From Methylobacterium sp. AMS5 (GTDB lineage Bacteria; Pseudomonadota; Alphaproteobacteria; Rhizobiales; Beijerinckiaceae): a DNA stretch of 64,000 bases. Below are positions 17,824 to 27,213 of the stretch, piece by piece (the first letter of the stretch is position 1; every line of letters begins with the position of its first letter). The stretch lies in NCBI RefSeq assembly GCF_001542815.1, contig NZ_CP006992.1, forward strand, positions 1,679,501 through 1,743,500. The letters are read 5' to 3'. The translations under genes and the position numbers were made by a program. Below the pieces are notes generated by a model. It had not been told where the DNA came from and did no database searches. It was given only the letters and a program-made list of their open reading frames with translations.

Positions 17824-18705
17824 ATGCAGTCCGACGAGAAGCTCAAGTATAGCGCCCCGGCCGCCGCCTGCGCCGCCGACCTCCTGCTCGCCCTCGCGCG
17901 GGCGGACGGCCCGATGACGCTGGCGGCGCTGATCGAGCGGACGACCTATTCGCGCTCGCTGCTCTACCGCACCCTCAAGACCCTCGGCACCCGCGGCTTC
18001 GTCGTCGAGGAGGCTGCGCCCGGGATTTCGGGGAGCCTGCACTACCGTCTCGGCTCGGCCGCGGCGGAGATCGGCGGCGCCTACCAGAGCAACGTCCCGT
18101 TCGAGGAGAGCATCCGCTCCGCCCTGCGCGCCCTGGCGCAGCGGACCGGCGAGAGCGCGAGCGTGGCGACGATCGAGGGCGAGGACGTGCTCTACGTGAT
18201 GCGCGAGGAGGGGCGCTACTCCGTGCTCGCGGTCTCGCGGGTCGGCAAGCGGCTGCCCGCCCACGCCACCGCCATGGGCAAGGCCCTGCTCGCCCGGTTC
18301 GACGACGGGGAGATCCGCGCCCTCTACGGGCGGGGCGAACTCCGGCGCTTCACCGGGAACACGATCACCGATTCCGGCGCCCTCCTGCGCAACCTCGCCG
18401 AGGTCCGCCTGCGCGGCTACGCGGTCGAGCATTCCGAACTGGTCCAGGGCCGCTGCTGCATTGCCTTCACGCTCCAGGCCGGCCCCGGTCCGGGCGACCT
18501 CCTGGGGATCAGCCTCTCCACCACGGAGGCGCGGTTCGAGGTCGAGCATGACGCGCTGATCCTGGAGGTTCTCTCCACGCGCGACGCGCTGCTGGCGGAC
18601 CTGAGCCGGCGCCGGGTGCCGGGAGACCGGAAGGTCGCGCGCGACCTCACCGCCTCCCTCGGTGCGATCTCGCGCCGGTCGGTGCCGGCGGCGGCCGGCA
18701 CCTGA
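17824..18705 (+). CDS. IclR-family transcriptional regulator
   Basis: A 293-aa IclR-type regulator. The N-terminal winged helix spans about residues 10-70 (MTLAALIERTTYSRSLLYRT, then LKTLGTRGFV). The effector domain follows with ALRALAQRTGESASVATIEG, RLPAHATAMGKALLA and RGYAVEHSELVQGRCCIA, all positions typical of the family. The ATG at 17824 has GGGGAG six bases upstream. It starts 45 bp after the aldolase stop and so is probably in its operon. The paired GTTCA/TGAAC motifs upstream of the aldolase are the obvious targets, implying control of both divergent operons. Confidence 0.9.
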   Translation: MQSDEKLKYSAPAAACAADLLLALARADGPMTLAALIERTTYSRSLLYRTLKTLGTRGFVVEEAAPGISGSLHYRLGSAAAEIGGAYQSNVPFEESIRSALRALAQRTGESASVATIEGEDVLYVMREEGRYSVLAVSRVGKRLPAHATAMGKALLARFDDGEIRALYGRGELRRFTGNTITDSGALLRNLAEVRLRGYAVEHSELVQGRCCIAFTLQAGPGPGDLLGISLSTTEARFEVEHDALILEVLSTRDALLADLSRRRVPGDRKVARDLTASLGAISRRSVPAAAGT

Positions 18706-18712
18706 ACCCGGA

Positions 18713-20419
18713 TCAGCCGCGGGCCGGAAATCGGCGCTCCTGGGTCGCGCCGGCATCGTAGCGGAGCGGCGAGCGGAAGGTCATGAACTCGACCCAGGTG
18801 CCCCACGGCATCCGGCCGAACCACAGCTGGTTGCCCGCCCCGGTCTCGCTGAGGCCGAGGTCGTTGGGGCCTTCGAGCAGCGTCCCGCCCGCGGCCGCGA
18901 ACCGCTCCGTCGCCAGGGCGATGTCGTCCACGAACATGCTGAAGTGGTTGAGCCCGATATCGTTGATCCCCGCCGCCTCGGTGCGGGCGATCCCCGTGAG
19001 CTGGAACAGCTCGATGTTGGCCCCGTCGCCGAGGCGCATCTGGCAGGCGCCGCGCATGGTCGCGGTCTCCGGCAGGCCGTTGATCCGGCCGACATCGGCG
19101 GCCGTGAGCGGCGCGTCCGTCAGCTTGAGGTGGCGGTAGAGCACCGTCGCGCCGAACGCCTCCTCGAGGAAGCGGATCGCCGCCTCCATGTCCGGCACCG
19201 TCATCGCGACGTGCTCGATGCCGTGGATGTTGGACAGGCCCCGCGGCGGCGAACGGCCGGTTACCGCGTCGCCGAGGCGGATGCCGGCCAGCTCCCGCGG
19301 TAGTTGCAGGGCGAGGACCTGCCAGGGCGCCCGCGTGCGGTCGTCGCCCCCGGTGCCGGAGGCGAGGTTCTCGAGCTGGGAGGCGGGGACCAGCAGGCGG
19401 CGCTGCCCGTCGATGCAGATGGCGTCGGGCGAGGCCAGCCGGTCGTCCTGCACCAGCGTCAGCATCCGCCCCTGCGGCGTCAGCACGGCGATCCGGCGGT
19501 TCTCGGCGTCGGACAGGTAGAGGTTGCCCAGCGTGTCCATCGCCGTGCCGCCGATGGTCGGGATCTCGGCGATGGTCTGGATCGCCGACGCGAGGTCGGC
19601 ATCGGTCAGGCTCTCGTCGGTGAGCAGGGCCGTCGCGATCCGGCGGACCGGCCCGGTCGGCGTCGCCCAGTAGAGCCAGGCCCCGTCGGCATCGAGTTCG
19701 ATCATGTCGCTGGCGACCGCGGGCCGGCGGCCGTCGGCATCGGCCAGGATGCGGCCGCCCTGCCCCTTCTGCGCCGCGCCCTCGGGCTTGCGCAGAAGCG
19801 GGTGGCCGGAGAGGCGGCGCAGGGTCCGGTTCGCCGCCAGATCGTGGACGATGATGCCGCCGAGCCCGGAATCGGTGACGTAGAGCATGTGGTCGTGCAG
19901 GCGCAGGTCGTTCATCGTCGCGCCGGCCGGCAGGATGTCGTCGCCGAAGCGGAGCACCGCGAGCACGGTCCCGGTGCGCGGATCGAGGCGGACGATCTTC
20001 TGCCCGCCCGGCACGGCACGCTCGCCCACGGCCCCCTGATCGACGACCCACAGCGTCCCGTCGTTGAAGACGTGGACGGCGTTCACCATGACGAAGGCCG
20101 ATTGCCCGTCGCCGCCCTGGCTCCACGCGTTCCACGCGCCACCGGGGAACGGCGACAGCGCCCCGTCCTGTTCGACCCTGACGAGCGAGGGGGTCTCTCT
20201 GTGGTCGGGGAAGCGCGGCAGGCCGAGGAACAGGGTGCCGTCCGGGGCGGCGGCGACGCCGTTGCACAGCCAGCGGGACTGCGCCGCGAGCGTGAGGACA
20301 GGCGTCGGCGCGGAGGCGGCACGCGCCGCCTGTGCGGTGGTCATCGACATGGGGGGCAGAACTCCGCTGGCGGCAAGCACGGCAAGCGCGGATCGACGGG
20401 TGAAATGCGGCGGCAGCAT
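18713..20419 (-). CDS. Major-royal-jelly-like beta-propeller fused to a VOC (glyoxalase-fold) domain, Tat leader
   Basis: A two-domain protein of about 568 aa. The leader HFTRRSALAVLAASG has a twin arginine and hydrophobic stretch, suggesting Tat export. Residues about 50-380 read as a propeller of the MRJP/yellow type: RFPDHRETPSLVRVEQDG, VDQGAVGE, GGQKIVRLDPRTGTVL, HMLYVTDSGLGGIIVHDL, GTAMDTLGNLYLSDAENRRI. From about residue 397 a VOC domain begins: GIEHVAMTVPDMEAAIRFLE, FGATVLYRH, then NHFSMFVDDIALATERFAAAG and TWVEFMTFRS. Metal-ligand candidates are the His of EHVAMTV and the Glu of WVEFMTF. The ATG at 20419 lies close to the Tat motif; a GTG at 20440 is an alternative. A second VOC gene sits 102 bp upstream. 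Function is not known. Confidence 0.8.
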   Translation of the reverse strand: MLPPHFTRRSALAVLAASGVLPPMSMTTAQAARAASAPTPVLTLAAQSRWLCNGVAAAPDGTLFLGLPRFPDHRETPSLVRVEQDGALSPFPGGAWNAWSQGGDGQSAFVMVNAVHVFNDGTLWVVDQGAVGERAVPGGQKIVRLDPRTGTVLAVLRFGDDILPAGATMNDLRLHDHMLYVTDSGLGGIIVHDLAANRTLRRLSGHPLLRKPEGAAQKGQGGRILADADGRRPAVASDMIELDADGAWLYWATPTGPVRRIATALLTDESLTDADLASAIQTIAEIPTIGGTAMDTLGNLYLSDAENRRIAVLTPQGRMLTLVQDDRLASPDAICIDGQRRLLVPASQLENLASGTGGDDRTRAPWQVLALQLPRELAGIRLGDAVTGRSPPRGLSNIHGIEHVAMTVPDMEAAIRFLEEAFGATVLYRHLKLTDAPLTAADVGRINGLPETATMRGACQMRLGDGANIELFQLTGIARTEAAGINDIGLNHFSMFVDDIALATERFAAAGGTLLEGPNDLGLSETGAGNQLWFGRMPWGTWVEFMTFRSPLRYDAGATQERRFPARG

Positions 20420-20521
20420 AGGGAGGCAAACGGGAGGCACAATCGATAGTGGCTGGCCGCGGGGGCAAGGGACTCTTGCGTCCTCGGCGAGAGTCCGGAT
20501 GAGGACGAGCGCGGCGGGCCG

Positions 20522-20953
20522 CTACGTATCCTGCGCTTCGAGCGGGACTTCGGCGAAGATGCCCGTATCCGGCTCGACGAACTCGATCGTGTTGCCCTCC
20601 GGATCGGCCACGAAGAGCGTGCCGATCCCGAAATCGAGCGGGTCGCCGGCATCGGTCACGGCGTGGGTCTCGTATTCGAGGCTTGCCATGTACGGCGTCA
20701 CGCCCTGGCGCAGCAGCGCCGCCGCGGTCTCGCGCAGGCTCTCGACCTCCAGCGCGAAGTGCTGCTCGATCCGGCCCGAGGCGGGCGCGTCGGGCGACGG
20801 CATCAGGTGCACGACGAAGCCGTTCCCGGCCCGCAGCCAGTTGGTCTTTGTCGGATGCGCGTCGAGGCCGATCACCTCGGTATAGAAGCGTCGCATCGCG
20901 TCGAGGTCGTGGGCGGCGATCGCCGTGTGATGCAGGCGCGTGACGCGGATCAT
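20522..20953 (-). CDS. VOC-family protein (glyoxalase/bleomycin-resistance fold)
   Basis: A small VOC protein of about 143 aa with two babbab modules. RLHHTAIAAHDLDAMRRFYT with VIGL forms the first, and EQHFALEVESLRETAAALL followed by DPEGNTIEFVEPDTG forms the second. Likely metal ligands are His in LHHTAIA, His in EQHFALE and Glu in TIEFVEP. The ATG at 20953 has AAGAGG about seven bases upstream; a further in-frame ATG at 21013 adds only an Ala/Gly-rich stretch. It is in the same orientation as the propeller-VOC gene and may be co-transcribed. Dioxygenase, isomerase and lyase roles are all possible. Confidence 0.85.
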   Translation of the reverse strand: MIRVTRLHHTAIAAHDLDAMRRFYTEVIGLDAHPTKTNWLRAGNGFVVHLMPSPDAPASGRIEQHFALEVESLRETAAALLRQGVTPYMASLEYETHAVTDAGDPLDFGIGTLFVADPEGNTIEFVEPDTGIFAEVPLEAQDT

Positions 20954-21420
20954 GGCTATCCTCTTCGCAGGCGCGGCACCCGAGGCCCGCAGGTGACCGG
21001 CCGCCGCGCTCAAGGGCCGCGCGCAAGGGCGCTTCGACCGTCAACGGCCCGGCGCCGCGCCGGTCTCTCGCCGACAGGGCCAGGCTGTCTTGCCGGGCGG
21101 GAGGGGGAAGCGATGCGCCGACCTCGGATTTCTGCCGGCGCGGAGAGACACCGTGTCCGTTTCGGAAAGAGACCGCCGCGCAAGCTTGATTTATAGATAT
21201 GCTAATTCAACGAGAGATCAGCAATTCGAGCGCGGCGTGAGATTTCGATAGTCATCGAGCGTGCTGCCAATGCTGCACGCACGCATGTCCGCAAGAATTG
21301 TGTGGCGACCCGACTTGTCGCTCGCATGGGGCCGCACCGCGGTGCCGGCCGATAGGCAGTCGCGCGTCACGATCTCAAAACCAAGCGCATGTCGATCGAA
21401 GTGTCGGCGCCGGGGGGAAT
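20954..21420. other. Intergenic promoter region, no gene seen
   Basis: This 467-bp divergent region separates the VOC gene from the dehydrogenase operon. It contains an AT-rich patch at about 21185-21230 and otherwise no open frame with coding character or recognised repeat. Confidence 0.5.
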
Positions 21421-22131
21421 ATGAACAGAAGGCAGATACTCGCCTCGATGGCGGCCCTTGCCGGCAACGCCTCCACCGCGCAGGCTGCGGAACTCAGCGG
21501 CGAGATGCCCTGGGAGCCCGGTCAGGCGAACGTTCCGCCGCTGCCCGATTCCGGGTCGGAGCGCTTCGTGTTCTTCACGCCTGCGGAAGCCGAGGCCGTG
21601 GGCGCCATGGCCGACCGGATCATCCCGGCGGACGACCTGAGCGTCGGCGGCCGGGAGGCGGGCTGCGTCCGCTTCATCGATCGTGAACTCGCCGGCCCCT
21701 ACGGCCGGGCGGCGACGCAGTACCGCCTCGGCCGCTTCGTCAAGGGAACCGCCGAGCAGGGCATCCAATCCCCTCTCGCCCCGGCCGACCGCTACCGGCT
21801 CGGCCTCGCCGCCCTCGATCGCCACTGCCGCGCGGCCCACGGCAAGGGCTACGCGAGCCTGCCCCCGGACGAGCAGGACAAAGTCCTCTCGGCGATGGAG
21901 GCCGGAACGCTCGACCTCGGCGAGGTCGATGCGAAGGAGATGTTCGAGCAGATCCTGCAGAACGTCCGCGAAGGCTTCCTCGCCGACCCGCTCTACGGCG
22001 GCAACAAGGATCTCGTCAGCTGGCGGATGCTCGGATTTCCCGGAGCACAGTACGATTTCCGCGATGTCATCGACTTGAAGGGAAAGAAGCTCGACTTCGT
22101 TCCGGTCAGCATGATCGACAAGTCCCTTTGA
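21421..22131 (+). CDS. FAD-dependent sugar/alcohol dehydrogenase complex, small subunit (gluconate 2-dehydrogenase subunit 3 family)
   Basis: The 236-aa small (gamma) subunit of a membrane-linked FAD dehydrogenase. MNRRQILASMAALAGNAST is a Tat-type leader; in these complexes the small subunit carries the flavoprotein through the Tat pathway by hitch-hiking. The body matches the family: FFTPAEAEAVGAMADRIIPA, then GCVRFIDRELAG and FLADPLYGGNKDLVSWRMLGFPGAQYDF. The ATG at 21421 follows GGGGGAAT. It is the first gene of a three-gene operon with the GMC flavoprotein and a tri-haem cytochrome c. The substrate could be gluconate, 2-ketogluconate, glucose, fructose or another polyol. Confidence 0.9.
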   Translation: MNRRQILASMAALAGNASTAQAAELSGEMPWEPGQANVPPLPDSGSERFVFFTPAEAEAVGAMADRIIPADDLSVGGREAGCVRFIDRELAGPYGRAATQYRLGRFVKGTAEQGIQSPLAPADRYRLGLAALDRHCRAAHGKGYASLPPDEQDKVLSAMEAGTLDLGEVDAKEMFEQILQNVREGFLADPLYGGNKDLVSWRMLGFPGAQYDFRDVIDLKGKKLDFVPVSMIDKSL

Positions 22132-22167
22132 TTTCTGCCCCTTGATCGTTCCGAAAGCTGTCGTCCG

Positions 22168-23940
22168 ATGACCAATGTTCGTCCAAAAGCCGATGCCGTG
22201 ATCGTCGGTCTCGGCTGGTGCGGCTCGCTCATGGCCGAGGAGCTGACCCGGGCCGGCCTCGATGTCGTCGCCATCGAGCGCGGCCCCTGGGTCGAGACGG
22301 CCGTCGATTTCCCGCCCTCCGTCGATATGGACGAACTGCGCTGGGACACCCGGCGGGCGATGCTGCTGCCGCCGGCGATCGAGACCATCACCTTCCGCAA
22401 CGACCCGACCCAGAAGGCGCTGCCCGCGCGGGACTGGAACTTCAACGAGTGGGGCTACAATGTCGGCGGGTCGGGCACCCACTGGGCCGGCATGGCGTGG
22501 CGCTTCCTGCCGTTCGACTTCCAGCCCTACAGCATGACCGTCGCGCGCTACGGCGCCGAGCAGCTCCTCGACGGCCTGATCGTGCAGGATTGGGGCGTCA
22601 CCTACGACGACCTCGAACCATTCTACGACCGGTTCGAGAAGATCGCCGGCGTGTCCGGCAAGGCCGGCAACCTCAAGGGCGAGAAGATCCCCGGCGGCAA
22701 CATCTTCGAGGGGGCGCGCTCGGACGAGTATCCGCTGCCCCCCCTCAAGACGACCCGCCTGACCGACCTGTTCACCGAGGCCTCGGCCAGCCTCGGCTAC
22801 CATCCCTTCATGGTTCCGGCGGGCCAGACCTCGGGGGCCTACACCAACCCGCTCGGCGTCCGGATGGGGCCCTGCACCTATTGCGGCTACTGTCTGTATT
22901 ACGGCTGCGGCAACTGGTCGAAATCGACGCCCAACAACTGCGTCGTCCCGGCGCTGATGCAGCGCAAGAACTTCAGCGTGCTGACCGAATCGACGGTGCT
23001 GCGCGCCAACCTCGCCCCGGACGGGACCACCGCCACCGGCGTGACCTACGTCGACAAGGACAACCGGACCTGGGAGCAGCCGGCGGACATCGTCGTCTTC
23101 TCCGCCTTCCAGATGCAGAACGTGCGGCTGATGCTGCTCTCGAAGATCGGCAAGCCCTACGATCACGCGACCGGCGAGGGCGTCGTCGGCCGGGCCTACA
23201 GCTTCCAGACCGTGTCCGGCGCCAACATCTTCTTCGAGAACGAGTACCTGAACCAGTTCATCGGCGCCGGCGCCCTCTCGGCCCAGGTCGATGACTTCAA
23301 CGGCGACAACTTCGACCATACCGGGATGGGCTTCATCGGCGGCGCCGGCATCCTCGTCGTCTCCCGCGGCGCCCGCCCGATCGGCAATGCCGACTTCCTC
23401 CCGCCCGGAACGCCCCGGTGGGGCAGCGCGTGGAAGAAGGCCTACACCCACAGCTTCCAGAACGGGACGTTCCTGTTCGGCCAGGGCACGAGCTTCGCGC
23501 ACAAGGACGCCTATCTCGACCTCGATCCCGAGTACAAGGACATCCACGGCCTCCCGCTCCTGCGGCTCACCTACGACTACAACGAGAACGACCGCCGCTC
23601 GGCGAAGCTGATCGAGGACAAGAGCGTCGAGATCGGCCGGAAGATGGGAGCGAAGGTCGTCGTCGGCACGAACGCGACCAACCAGCACGCCTCGCCCTAC
23701 CAGCTCGCCAGCGACCACACCAATGGCGGCGCGGTGATGGGGCTCGACCCGAAGACCAGCGCGCTCAACCGTTTCCAGCAGAGCTGGGACGTTCACAACG
23801 TCTTCGTCCTCGGCGCGTCGTCCTTTCCCAACAACGCCGGCTACAACCCGACCGGAACGGTCGGCGCCCTGACCCTCTGGACTGCGAAAGCGATCATCGA
23901 GACTTATCTCGACAAGCGCGGTCCGCTGGTGGCGAATTGA
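22168..23940 (+). CDS. GMC oxidoreductase, FAD-containing large subunit of the dehydrogenase complex
   Basis: The 590-aa catalytic subunit. The FAD-binding beta-alpha-beta motif is ADAVIVGLGWCGSLMAEEL near residues 9-27, and GGSGTHWAGMAWRF near 100-113 is typical of the gluconate dehydrogenase/FAD-GDH group. A cysteine cluster at about C236, C239, C242 and C247 (GPCTYCGYCLYYGCGNW) matches the region that holds an Fe-S cluster in bacterial FAD-GDH and fructose dehydrogenase large subunits. The C-terminus has NNAGYNPTGTVGALTL with the active-site region. There is no leader of its own, consistent with export together with the Tat-bearing small subunit. It starts 36 bp after that gene and is followed after 1 bp by the cytochrome gene. 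Confidence 0.92.
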   Translation: MTNVRPKADAVIVGLGWCGSLMAEELTRAGLDVVAIERGPWVETAVDFPPSVDMDELRWDTRRAMLLPPAIETITFRNDPTQKALPARDWNFNEWGYNVGGSGTHWAGMAWRFLPFDFQPYSMTVARYGAEQLLDGLIVQDWGVTYDDLEPFYDRFEKIAGVSGKAGNLKGEKIPGGNIFEGARSDEYPLPPLKTTRLTDLFTEASASLGYHPFMVPAGQTSGAYTNPLGVRMGPCTYCGYCLYYGCGNWSKSTPNNCVVPALMQRKNFSVLTESTVLRANLAPDGTTATGVTYVDKDNRTWEQPADIVVFSAFQMQNVRLMLLSKIGKPYDHATGEGVVGRAYSFQTVSGANIFFENEYLNQFIGAGALSAQVDDFNGDNFDHTGMGFIGGAGILVVSRGARPIGNADFLPPGTPRWGSAWKKAYTHSFQNGTFLFGQGTSFAHKDAYLDLDPEYKDIHGLPLLRLTYDYNENDRRSAKLIEDKSVEIGRKMGAKVVVGTNATNQHASPYQLASDHTNGGAVMGLDPKTSALNRFQQSWDVHNVFVLGASSFPNNAGYNPTGTVGALTLWTAKAIIETYLDKRGPLVAN

Positions 23941-23941
23941 G

Positions 23942-25285
23942 GTGACGACCGTGACCTTGCTCCTGCGCACCCTCCTCGCCACCGCAGCGCTCTCGCTCTG
24001 CCTTCCCCTCGGGAGCGTCGCCTCGGCCCAGTCCGAGCCGGCACCGATCCAGACGAAGGACGTCGACGCGCCCAAGGTGGTGGAGGCGCCGAAGACGGAG
24101 GCCGACCCCGCCATCGAGCGCGGGCGCTACATCGCGGTGGCCGCCGACTGCGTGGCCTGCCACACCAATCCGAAGAGCGGGAAGCCGTTCTCCGGCGGCT
24201 ACGCCCTGGAGACCCCGTTCGGCACGCTGCTGTCGAGCAACATCACCTCCGACCCGGAGACCGGCATCGGCCGCTGGACCGAGGCGGAGTTCACCCGCGC
24301 CCTGCGCGAGGGGCTCGGGAAGGAGGGGCAGCACCTGTATCCGGCGATGCCGTACACGAGCTACACCAAGATGTCCGATCGCGACGTCCACGACCTGTGG
24401 CTCTACATGAAGACCGTGCCGCCGGTCCGCAACGCCGTCGTCACCAACCAGCTTCCGTTTCCCTTCAACATCCGCGCCCTGCTGATGGGGTGGAACCTGA
24501 TGTTCTTCGAGCAGAAGCGGTTCCAGCCGAGGGCCGACCGGTCCGCCGCCTGGAACCGCGGCGCCTATCTCTCCGACGCGCTTGCCCATTGCGGCGCCTG
24601 CCACACGCCGAAGAACGTCCTCGGCGGCGACAAGACGAGCAAGGCCTATCACGGCGAGGTCCTGCAATCGTGGTACGCCCCCGACATCACCACGAGCAAG
24701 ACCGGCGGCATCGGCGACTGGTCGAAGGACGACATCGTCCAGTATCTCAAGATCGGCAGCAACCGGATGGCGGTCGCCTCGGGGCCGATGGCCGAGGCGG
24801 TGACGAACTCGACCCAGCATCTGAGCGACGCCGATCTCGCCGCGGTCGCCGACTATCTCCAGTCGCTGCCGCCGAGCCCCGCGACCGAGGCGAGGCGCGT
24901 CGCCGCCCCCGATCCGGTCATGGCCCAGGGCAAGCGCGTCTTCGACGCTCAGTGCAAGGCATGCCACGCCTCCGACGGAACCGGAATCCGGCACATGACG
25001 CCGAGCTTCCCCGGCAACACCGCCGTGCAGTCGCACGAGGTCGCCGGCATCGTCCGGACCGTGCTGGCGGGCGCACGCGGCGCGATCACGGCTGAGAATC
25101 CGACGGGGGCGGCGATGCCGTCCTTCGCCTGGAACCTGTCGGACCAGCAGATCGCCGCGGCTCTGACCTACATCCGCAACAGCTGGGGCAACGCCGCGCC
25201 GCCGGTCACCACCGAGGCCGTCGCCGCCACCCGCAAGGCCCTCAACCTCAACGCCGTCGGGCGCGCGCCCCACCCGGTCCCGTGA
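23942..25285 (+). CDS. Tri-haem cytochrome c subunit of the dehydrogenase complex
   Basis: A 447-aa periplasmic cytochrome c with a Sec signal peptide ending near residue 29 (GSVASAQ). Three haem-attachment sites are visible: CVACH at 70-74, CGACH at 217-221 and CKACH at 338-342. Axial Met candidates are HLYPAMPYTSY, SNRMAVASGPM and AAMPSFAWNL. This layout is that of membrane-bound gluconate, sorbitol and alcohol dehydrogenase cytochrome subunits, which pass electrons to ubiquinone or a terminal oxidase. The GTG at 23942 begins one base after the large-subunit stop, indicating coupled translation. A second GTG at 23951 is possible. Confidence 0.92.
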   Translation: MTTVTLLLRTLLATAALSLCLPLGSVASAQSEPAPIQTKDVDAPKVVEAPKTEADPAIERGRYIAVAADCVACHTNPKSGKPFSGGYALETPFGTLLSSNITSDPETGIGRWTEAEFTRALREGLGKEGQHLYPAMPYTSYTKMSDRDVHDLWLYMKTVPPVRNAVVTNQLPFPFNIRALLMGWNLMFFEQKRFQPRADRSAAWNRGAYLSDALAHCGACHTPKNVLGGDKTSKAYHGEVLQSWYAPDITTSKTGGIGDWSKDDIVQYLKIGSNRMAVASGPMAEAVTNSTQHLSDADLAAVADYLQSLPPSPATEARRVAAPDPVMAQGKRVFDAQCKACHASDGTGIRHMTPSFPGNTAVQSHEVAGIVRTVLAGARGAITAENPTGAAMPSFAWNLSDQQIAAALTYIRNSWGNAAPPVTTEAVAATRKALNLNAVGRAPHPVP

Positions 25286-25666
25286 GGGGCGGCGCCCGAC
25301 GCATGGCCCCGCGCGAAAGGCCGGCTGCACCGCCGCGCTCACAGCGGATGAGGTCGGGAGCGGACGTTTCGCGAACCGCCCTGTACCTCCAGGGCGAGCC
25401 GTGCTCGCGCGCGGAGCCGGTAGAGAACGACACCCGCGGGATCGGCCGCACGAGCGGGAGAAGTTGAGGCCAGAGCCTCCGCTTCGTCTCGGCCGTCACC
25501 TGCGCCCTGCCCCGCGCCGCCTCGCTCCGAATCCTTCCGCCTGCGGGTTGATCGGCGCGAAGTAGACGGTCAATGCTTCGCAAATATAATTTATTGAGCG
25601 GAATAATTCCGTTTTCATCGCGCTATTACTGAGAATCCACCAATCAAACTGCGGGTGTTCAAGTCT
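25286..25666. other. Intergenic region without a supported gene
   Basis: About 380 bp between the cytochrome and porin genes. The open minus-strand frame here is Arg-rich with no recognisable fold and crosses the 3' end of the cytochrome gene. The last 100 bp are AT-rich (TAATTTATTGAGCGGAATAA) and are a likely promoter for the porin. Confidence 0.45.
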
Positions 25667-27103
25667 ATGTCGCCCCTAAAAAGACGGCTTCTCGCCACGC
25701 TGTCAATCGCCGCCGTGCCGCTGATGAGCGCCGCGCAGGCCGAGCCCGGGCATGGTTCCCGCGCACGATCCCGGCACGCCCCCGCGGCGGGAGGGGAGGC
25801 ATCTCCGGGCGTCGTCCCGACCGCGTCGCGTCCCTCGACGGCGGATTCGTCCCGGCCGGCGCCGCCCGGCAGCCTCGACACGCAGGCCGCCGCGCCCACC
25901 TGGGGCGTGCTGGGCAACTTCGGAGGCCTGCGCGACGACCTCTTCCGCGCCGGCATCCGCACGGACGGCAGCTTCGATTACCAGACCTCGACCAACATCC
26001 AGGGCGGCCCCTACCAGTCCCTGCGCGGCGCCGGACAGCTCGCCCTGCGCGCCGCCGTGGACATGGACCGCTTTGCCGGCCTCGCGGGCGGCACCTTCAA
26101 CCTCGCCCTGACCTACCGCTTCGGTCGCGGCCTCACCGCGGACCAGCACCTTAACGTGCTCCAGCAGACCGAGGAGATCTTCGGCCGCGGCCGCTTCCCG
26201 CGGCTAACCCAGCTCTCCTACACCCAGCGCTTCGGCGAGTTCGTCGATCTCAAGTTCGGCCGCCTGCCCGTCAGCGCCGACTTCGCCGGCTTTCCTTGTG
26301 AGTTCCAGAACCTGACGTTCTGCGGAAACCAGCCCGGCAACCTTGTCGGCAATTATTGGTACAACTGGCCCGTCTCGCAATATGCCGCCCGCCTGCGGCT
26401 CGGCAATCTCGACACCGGCTACCTCATGGCCGGCGTCTACCAAGTCAATCCGCGCGACCTCGAGAACGGCTTCAACTTCGACCCGACCGGTGCCGCCGGT
26501 GCGCTGGCCATCGTTGAGGCCGCCGCCTTCCCGACGCTCCCGCCCTTCACCTATCGCGGCAGCTACACGGTCGGCGCGTGGTACCAGACCGGCGGCGGCC
26601 CCGACCTCTTCCTCAACCGCGACGGCCTGCCCCTGGCGTCGGCCGGCGGGCTGCCACTCGCAAACCGCGACCGCAGCGGTCTCTACGGCGTGGCCGTGCA
26701 GGAACTCTACCGGCCCGATCCCGGCAACCCGCTGCGCAACCTCTCCGCCTTCGTCCGCGTCACGCTGGCCAACTCCTCGACGTCGCTCATCGACAGGCAG
26801 GAGACCATCGGCCTCGTCTACAAGGGCTTCTGGGCCGAGCGGCCCTTCGATTGGATCGGCGTCGGCATCGGCCAGTCACATGCCAGTCGGGCCCTGGCGC
26901 AGAGCGTCCAGATGGCCAACCTGCTCGATGGTGGCGTCCGCGCGCTCCCCGGATACGAGCGCGCGTTGGAGGTCTTCTACAGCCTCGCCCTCTCTCCCGA
27001 CGTGGTGGTCCGGCCCAACATCCAGTTCATCAACCGTCCCGGCGGCGTCGGCGGGCGGGACGACATCCTGGTCTTCGGCGTCAAGAGCGGCGTCACGTTC
27101 TGA
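25667..27103 (+). CDS. OprB-family carbohydrate porin
   Basis: An outer-membrane carbohydrate-selective porin of 478 aa. The signal peptide is [20 protein letters not shown] with cleavage after SAAQA. A Pro/Ala/Ser-rich linker of about 45 residues follows before the barrel. Barrel segments typical of OprB include [58 protein letters not shown] and [19 protein letters not shown] near the C-terminus. It ends GVKSGVTF, with an aromatic last residue as expected for BAM-assembled barrels. A GTG at 25655 in frame is an alternative start. It probably lets sugars into the periplasm for the upstream dehydrogenase or for the binding protein downstream. Confidence 0.9.
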   Translation: MSPLKRRLLATLSIAAVPLMSAAQAEPGHGSRARSRHAPAAGGEASPGVVPTASRPSTADSSRPAPPGSLDTQAAAPTWGVLGNFGGLRDDLFRAGIRTDGSFDYQTSTNIQGGPYQSLRGAGQLALRAAVDMDRFAGLAGGTFNLALTYRFGRGLTADQHLNVLQQTEEIFGRGRFPRLTQLSYTQRFGEFVDLKFGRLPVSADFAGFPCEFQNLTFCGNQPGNLVGNYWYNWPVSQYAARLRLGNLDTGYLMAGVYQVNPRDLENGFNFDPTGAAGALAIVEAAAFPTLPPFTYRGSYTVGAWYQTGGGPDLFLNRDGLPLASAGGLPLANRDRSGLYGVAVQELYRPDPGNPLRNLSAFVRVTLANSSTSLIDRQETIGLVYKGFWAERPFDWIGVGIGQSHASRALAQSVQMANLLDGGVRALPGYERALEVFYSLALSPDVVVRPNIQFINRPGGVGGRDDILVFGVKSGVTF

Positions 27104-27213
27104 CCCGGACAGGCATGGGGCCAGCGCAGCAATGCGGCCCGCGCCGACGCAAACGCCCCGCCCTTCCACGATCAAACTCCATTCGGACCCGTCCTCCTCA
27201 AAGGTTCGCCGCC

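Noticed and set aside
25248..25583. A 111-codon minus-strand frame between the cytochrome and porin genes
   Set aside because: Arg-rich, overlaps the cytochrome 3' end, no ribosome site or fold.
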